5,230 bases of DNA from an uncultured Polymorphobacter sp. (GTDB taxonomy: Bacteria; Pseudomonadota; Alphaproteobacteria; Sphingomonadales; Sphingomonadaceae): contig CALDHQ010000256.1 of the NCBI GenBank assembly GCA_937894055.1, forward strand, positions 1-5,230, read 5' to 3'. This document shows, in pieces, positions 1 through 5,230 of the stretch (positions are counted from its first letter, which is position 1; each line of letters begins with the position of its first letter). The position numbers were made by a program, and so were the translations under genes. Below the pieces are notes generated by a model. That model worked only from the letters and a program-made list of their open reading frames with translations. It searched no databases and had not been told where the DNA came from.

Positions 1-1
1 C

Positions 2-805
2 GATGGCAAACCTGCAATCGCGCAATTTGAATATAAAGGGATTCTCTCTGTCCTTGTAGGAGCTTGGATCCTCACTCTGATAGCTACTGGAACATATCGC
101 TTTAACCATGCCACCTTGGTGGTCTTCAACTTGCGCATGATTATTAAGCGTTCATTCACCTACTTCTTCGTTCTTGGATTCCTCTCATTCATCCTCAAGG
201 CTTCTTTCTCGCGTTCAGTCTTTCTGGTCATGCTGGGTAGTGGATTGGTCTATCTCTTCATCGTTCGTATCACCATCTATGGGCTTGTCCTTCGCCCACT
301 CATCTTGCGCAAGCGAGTTGGTTCGAACATGATGATTGTGGGCCGCCAAAAAACTGATCTCGAGGAGCATAGTGATTGGCTGATTAAACATCGCACATTG
401 GGTTTCACAATTGCATCACGCTTGGTCTGTCCAGAAATTAATAGCGCTTGGATTGAGGAATTCGATAAGTTGTTGCGTTACAAGAAGATTACTGAAGTTC
501 TGCTCCTGCCTGGAATGGAATCAGACCCTAACTTCTCAAAATTTATTCATTACTGTGAAGATTTAGATATCCACGTGAACTGGATTCCGCTAGATTCAGG
601 AAATCTAGGCTACTGGTTGATTCCTTCTCCTCAAGAAGGCATTCCATTTCTGACCTTTGAAAAGTCGGAAATTTCGTTGCCGTGGAGAATTGTTAAGCGC
701 ACCTTTGACCTGGTCTTCTCTATCAGCTTGATGGTGCTTCTGAGCCCAGTATTTATCGCAATTGGCCTGGCAGTACTTGTCTCCAGCGGCTGGCCGATCT
801 TCTCA
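2..805 (+). CDS. Polyprenyl-phosphate sugar-1-phosphate transferase (exopolysaccharide initiating enzyme), internal fragment
   Basis: Membrane enzymes of this family move a sugar-1-phosphate from a nucleotide sugar to undecaprenyl phosphate, the first step of exopolysaccharide, capsule or O-antigen synthesis. The frame is open from base 2 with no stop; the real start lies to the left. Numbering from the first full codon, hydrophobic segments lie at about residues 13-32, 51-67 and 72-97. A cytoplasmic alpha/beta region resembling the CoA-binding-like domain of WbaP/CpsE-type enzymes follows (about 105-205), with NMMIVG at its first strand but no clear GxxGxxG loop. The bacterial sugar transferase domain begins near W228 with WRIVKRTFD, then a hydrophobic helix with the Ser-Pro kink (S248-P249) and SSGWPIFS (261-268). 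In relatives this is followed by an Arg/Gln-rich stretch, KFRTM-like and catalytic motifs. These are absent because the sequence changes near 803-808. The frame runs on to 1111, but that Ala/Ser-rich tail is antisense to other genes and is not part of the protein. Family assignment is firm; sugar specificity cannot be read. Confidence 0.85.
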
Positions 806-1155
806 TGCAAATGCCAGTCAGTCGGATACGCCAGCGCACCGGCGGTGAAGATGTGCGGCCCGTCCGCCCGGCGTTCCAGTATGCAGACATCTTCGAACAT
901 CGCGCATGCCGCGTCGCGCAGCGTCGGCCCCGGCGCCCCTATCAGCGCCGCCAGTTCGGCAGCCGCCGCATGGGCGGGGATTTCGTGCAGCGCCTCGGGG
1001 TGCGCAGCAAACACCGCGGCCTTGTCCGACGCCCGCGCCGCAAGTTCCGGCCCGGTATCACGCCACAGCGCCGGCTCGAGCGGCCGCAGCCCGAGCTTGG
1101 CCGCGCCATGACCGTTTTTGAGCGGCGCGATTGCGGCGACGTCGAAACCGGTCAT
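781..1155 (-). CDS. DUF3445 / heme-dependent oxidative N-demethylase family protein, N-terminal fragment
   Basis: About 125 N-terminal residues are visible. The region LGLRPLEPALW (about 21-31) is followed by a helical stretch, then CAMFEDVCILERRADGPHI (about 84-102) and ALAYPTDWHLHEKIGQPL (about 107-124). The last two match the DUF3445 pattern of an E-D-hydrophobic-C-hydrophobic-L strand, a Phe/Tyr-Pro-x-x-Trp motif and EKIGxPL. The characterised member of this family is a heme-dependent oxidative N-demethylase acting on small methylated amines; the substrate here is unknown. Family proteins run to roughly 250-350 residues, so more than half is missing. The expected continuation (IHxPVPGY-like) is replaced by sequence antisense to the sugar transferase. 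ATG at 1155 is chosen because it lies 14 bp after the scpA stop and gives a plausible N-terminus. No strong Shine-Dalgarno sequence precedes it, so it may depend on translation of scpA. Family recalled from motifs, not from a search. Confidence 0.72.
784..808. other. Seam 1: abrupt junction between two unrelated DNAs
   Basis: Left of here the + strand encodes a sugar transferase in moderate-G+C DNA. Right of here the - strand encodes a DUF3445 protein in high-G+C DNA. Both protein families still fit the bases from about 784 to 805 (SSGWPIFS on the + strand, EKIGQPL on the - strand), and neither continues beyond. A shared stretch of about 20 bases is what a k-mer-based assembly join would leave. 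No inverted or direct repeats or mobile-element ends are visible. A natural recombination cannot be excluded from sequence alone but is less likely. Confidence 0.75.
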
Positions 1156-1169
1156 GGCGCCAGACGCGC

Positions 1170-3311
<2,142 letters not shown>

Positions 3312-3318
3312 CATGCGT

Positions 3319-3323
3319 CTCCT
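3319..3323 (-). promoter_or_regulatory. Ribosome binding site of scpA
   Basis: AGGAG on the - strand lies 4 nt before the ATG at 3314 and 7 nt before the ATG at 3311. The longer spacing is nearer the optimum, so this site favours translation from 3311. Confidence 0.75.
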
Positions 3324-3331
3324 GCTGCGCC

Positions 3332-3362
3332 GCTATAAGCGCAAGCCGCTAACCCGCGTCAA
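3332..3362 (-). promoter_or_regulatory. Possible weak sigma70-type promoter for scpA
   Basis: In the short glnD-scpA gap the - strand reads TTGACG (3357-3362, five of six against TTGACA), then a 19 bp spacer, then TATAGC (3332-3337, four of six). The spacer is longer than the preferred 16-18 bp. A start about 7 bp downstream would leave a leader barely longer than the ribosome binding site. It could give scpA its own transcription, or the gene may be read through from glnD, since I see no terminator hairpin after the glnD stop. Chance occurrence is quite possible. Confidence 0.3.
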
Positions 3363-3376
3363 CGCTTGAGGTGCGG

Positions 3377-4996
3377 CTATTGCGCCGCCTGAACGGTTTC
3401 GGCGCGTTCGACGGCGCCGCTCGCGACGTCGAGCAAGCGCTTTTCGAGCGCCTTGAGGCGCGGGCCGTTGTCGATTTTCTCGCCGGTCAGGTCGGTGATG
3501 TAGAAGGTGTCGGTGGCGCGTTCGCCGTAGGTCGCGATGTGCGCCGAATGGATCGTCACGCGCGCGTTGAAGAAGGTATTGGTCAGCGAATAGAGCAGCG
3601 CCGGCCGGTCGAGCGCGCTGACTTCGACGACGGTGTAGCGGTTCGAGGCGCGGTTATCCATCAGCACATTGGGTTCGACCTTGAACACATCGGCACGGCG
3701 GCGTGCCAGCGGTCGTGCCGCGAGCTTGTCGGCGAGCCGCACCTTGCCGGTCAGCACATCCTCGATCGTGCGCTTCAAGCGCGCCAGCTGTGTCGGCTCG
3801 TTGAACGGCCGGTCGAGCGGGTCGGCGACGACGAAATTGTCGAGCGCCATGCCGTCGCGCGTCGTGTGGATGCGCGCGTCGAGAATGTTGGCGCCGCCGA
3901 GCGAGATCGCGCCGGCGATGCGGTAGAACAACCCCGGATGATCGGCGGCATAGACGCTGACCAGCGTTGTCCCCGAAGCTTCATCGACATGCGTGGCAAT
4001 CGACAGCGGCTGCTTGCTGGTATCGGCGGCCTCGACCAGCTGCGCGTTGCGCAACAGGGCATCGGCGGGTTCGGCAACCCAATAGGGGTCGGCATGGCGC
4101 TTGGCGTAGGCGGCGAACTTGGTCTGCGGCCAGCGCAGTTCGGTGGCGAGTGCCGCCTGCTTGGCGGCGATGCGTTCATTGCGGCCGGTCTGCTTGTGCC
4201 CGAGCCGCAGCACTTCCTCGGCGCCTTCGTACAGGTCACCGAGCAACTGGCCTTTCCAGGCGTTCCAGATGCCCGGCCCGACAGCGCGGATATCGACGAC
4301 GGTCAGCACCAGCAACAGCCGCAGCCGTTCGGGCGACGCGACAACCTCGACGAAATCGAGGATGGTCTTGAAGTCCGACAGGTCGCGCTTGAACGCTGTC
4401 GACGACATCAGCAGATGGTAGCGCACCAGCCAGGCGACGGTTTCGGTTTCGGCGGGTGTCAGCCCGAGCCGCGGGCACAGCTTGAGCGCGATATCGGCGC
4501 CGATTTCGCTGTGGTCGCCGCCGCGGCCCTTGGCGATGTCGTGGAGCAGCACTGCAACATAGAGCACGCGCCGCGACACCAGCTGGCGGATAATCGCCGT
4601 CGATAGCGGGTGATCGGCCTTGAGCTTGCCCGCTTCGATCAGCGCCACCAGCCCGATGGCGCGGATGGTGTGCTCGTCGACGGTGTAGTGATGGTACATG
4701 TCGTACTGCATCTGCGCCACGACGCGGCCGAAATCGGGAATGAAGCGCCCGAACACGCCAGCCTCGCTCATCCAGCGCAGCACCGTTTCGGGGCGGTTCT
4801 TGCTGGTCAGCACCGACAGGAACAGCGCATTGGCCCGAGGGTCCTGCCGCACCTTTTCGTTGACCAGATTGGCGTCGCGACCGGCCTGGCGCATCGCCAG
4901 CGGGTGGATGTCGAGATTTTCGCTGTCGGCGAGCGCGAACATCTCGATCAGCCGCACCGGGTCTTCGTGGAAGAAGCGGTCGTTCGGCACGCCGAT
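3377..4996 (-). CDS. glnD: Bifunctional [protein-PII] uridylyltransferase / uridylyl-removing enzyme GlnD, C-terminal part
   Basis: GlnD senses glutamine and adds UMP to, or removes it from, PII proteins (GlnB/GlnK), setting glutamine synthetase activity and nitrogen gene expression. About 539 C-terminal residues are present, ending in a TAG at 3377-3379. In order: the linker FHEDPVRLIEMFALAD...IHPLA (about 4970-4890); HHYTVDEH, whose His pair starts the HD phosphohydrolase domain (about 4693); LLHDIAKGRGGDHSEIGA with the His-Asp metal ligands (about 4543); a first ACT domain with SVYAADHPGLFYRIAGAI (about 3970-3820); and a second with VEVSALDRPALLYSLTNTF (about 3640-3470). The HD (deuridylylation) and ACT (glutamine-sensing) parts therefore look intact. 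The N-terminal nucleotidyltransferase domain, roughly 370-380 residues in relatives of about 915-940 residues, is missing. GlnD similarity begins at RIGVPNDRFF; upstream the frame continues to an ATG at 5077, but those 27 Ser/Arg-rich residues are antisense to a coiled-coil gene. The loss is attributed to the seam, not to a naturally short enzyme. Confidence 0.95.
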   Translation of the reverse strand: MGVPNDRFFHEDPVRLIEMFALADSENLDIHPLAMRQAGRDANLVNEKVRQDPRANALFLSVLTSKNRPETVLRWMSEAGVFGRFIPDFGRVVAQMQYDMYHHYTVDEHTIRAIGLVALIEAGKLKADHPLSTAIIRQLVSRRVLYVAVLLHDIAKGRGGDHSEIGADIALKLCPRLGLTPAETETVAWLVRYHLLMSSTAFKRDLSDFKTILDFVEVVASPERLRLLLVLTVVDIRAVGPGIWNAWKGQLLGDLYEGAEEVLRLGHKQTGRNERIAAKQAALATELRWPQTKFAAYAKRHADPYWVAEPADALLRNAQLVEAADTSKQPLSIATHVDEASGTTLVSVYAADHPGLFYRIAGAISLGGANILDARIHTTRDGMALDNFVVADPLDRPFNEPTQLARLKRTIEDVLTGKVRLADKLAARPLARRRADVFKVEPNVLMDNRASNRYTVVEVSALDRPALLYSLTNTFFNARVTIHSAHIATYGERATDTFYITDLTGEKIDNGPRLKALEKRLLDVASGAVERAETVQAAQ

Positions 4997-5003
4997 GCGG
5001 CTC
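4990..5003. other. Seam 2: abrupt junction between glnD and an unrelated gene
   Basis: The - strand glnD reading is convincing up to RIGVPND (about 4996-4976) and then becomes Ser/Arg noise. From about 4998 the + strand reads as a clean charged coiled coil. The two coding senses meet head to head inside both genes, with no start codon context, terminator or repeat between them. G+C is high on both sides, so composition does not help locate the break; the position is from protein similarity only, give or take about 10 bases. Confidence 0.7.
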
Positions 5004-5230
5004 GCTGACTCGCAGATCGCCGATCTCGAGCGCTCGCTGCGCAATTTGGAGCTCAAGCTCGCCGAGCGGGAGCGCATGATTGGCGAAACGGAAAAGCGCC
5101 TGGCCGAGCGCGAACGCGAGCTCTACGAGCTCGAAGCCCTGCTGCTGGCCCGCGAGAAGTTGCTCGCGGCCTCCCGCCAGCATGCAGCGCCCGCGCCCAT
5201 TTCGGCCGAGGAAAAAGCCGCTTTGGTGCA
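4998..5230 (+). CDS. Coiled-coil protein of unknown function, internal fragment
   Basis: The frame is open from the seam to the right edge, 77 full codons. Residues 1-60 are almost entirely Leu, Ala, Glu, Arg and Lys with leucines or isoleucines at heptad-like spacing (LADSQIADLERSLRNLELKL), plus a repeated LAERER at about 21-26 and 35-40. This predicts a continuous amphipathic helix forming a coiled coil. A short Ala/Pro linker (QHAAPAPIS, about 61-69) follows, then AEEKAALV, which looks like the start of another helix. No signal peptide, membrane segment or enzymatic motif is visible. The in-frame ATG at 4995 lies at the seam and has no convincing ribosome binding site, so I do not treat it as the start. 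The opposite-strand reading is Ser/Arg- or Ala-rich without pattern, which supports the + strand. Coiled coils resist family assignment; I do not recognise this one. Confidence 0.6.

Noticed and set aside
3315..3376. A terminator or small RNA between glnD and scpA
   Set aside because: The gap has only short, imperfect GC-rich self-complementarity and no T-run after a stem. It is too short and unstructured to support either call.
3371..4606. A + strand open frame of about 411 codons opposite glnD
   Set aside because: Antisense shadow of a clearly recognised gene, with compositional bias and no motif of its own.
4236..5183. A - strand open frame of about 315 codons crossing seam 2
   Set aside because: It overlaps glnD in another frame and the coiled coil in antisense, and the Arg/Ala-rich translation changes character at the seam. 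It is not one protein.

Overview
The window is best read as three unrelated pieces of bacterial DNA joined at two abrupt seams (about 784-808 and about 4990-5003). Each seam cuts off the genes on both sides in mid-domain. I see no insertion-sequence ends, integrase, att-like repeats, tRNA or CRISPR at either seam. The simplest explanation is a chimeric metagenomic contig joined through short shared words, not a natural gene cluster. I found no convincing new biological system.

Piece 1 (1 to about 800, + strand) is moderate in G+C, roughly mid-40s percent by eye. It holds an internal fragment of a membrane polyprenyl-phosphate sugar-1-phosphate transferase, the enzyme type that starts exopolysaccharide or O-antigen synthesis. 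The fragment is open at the left edge and stops just inside its catalytic domain. Base composition and protein style would suit a freshwater actinobacterium, but that is a weak inference.

Piece 2 (about 785 to 5000, all genes on the - strand) is G+C rich (about 60-70 percent in lines I counted) and looks like a Sphingomonadales-type alphaproteobacterium. In transcription order it carries the C-terminal part of glnD (PII uridylyltransferase / uridylyl-removing enzyme: HD domain and two ACT domains), a complete methylmalonyl-CoA mutase large subunit (scpA), and, 14 bp after the scpA stop, the N-terminal part of a DUF3445 protein (heme-dependent oxidative N-demethylase family). ScpA would make succinyl-CoA from methylmalonyl-CoA at the end of propionyl-CoA breakdown. 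GlnD is the nitrogen sensor acting on PII proteins. The two are neighbours but need not work together. scpA and the DUF3445 gene are tightly spaced and probably co-transcribed.

Piece 3 (about 5000 to 5230, + strand) is G+C rich. It holds the inside of a charged Leu/Glu/Arg/Ala coiled-coil protein of unknown function, open at the right edge and opposite in orientation to glnD.

The only real intergenic gap is the 62-65 bp between glnD and scpA, which holds the scpA ribosome binding site and a possible weak promoter. Very long open frames opposite scpA and glnD are antisense shadows produced by high G+C codon use.
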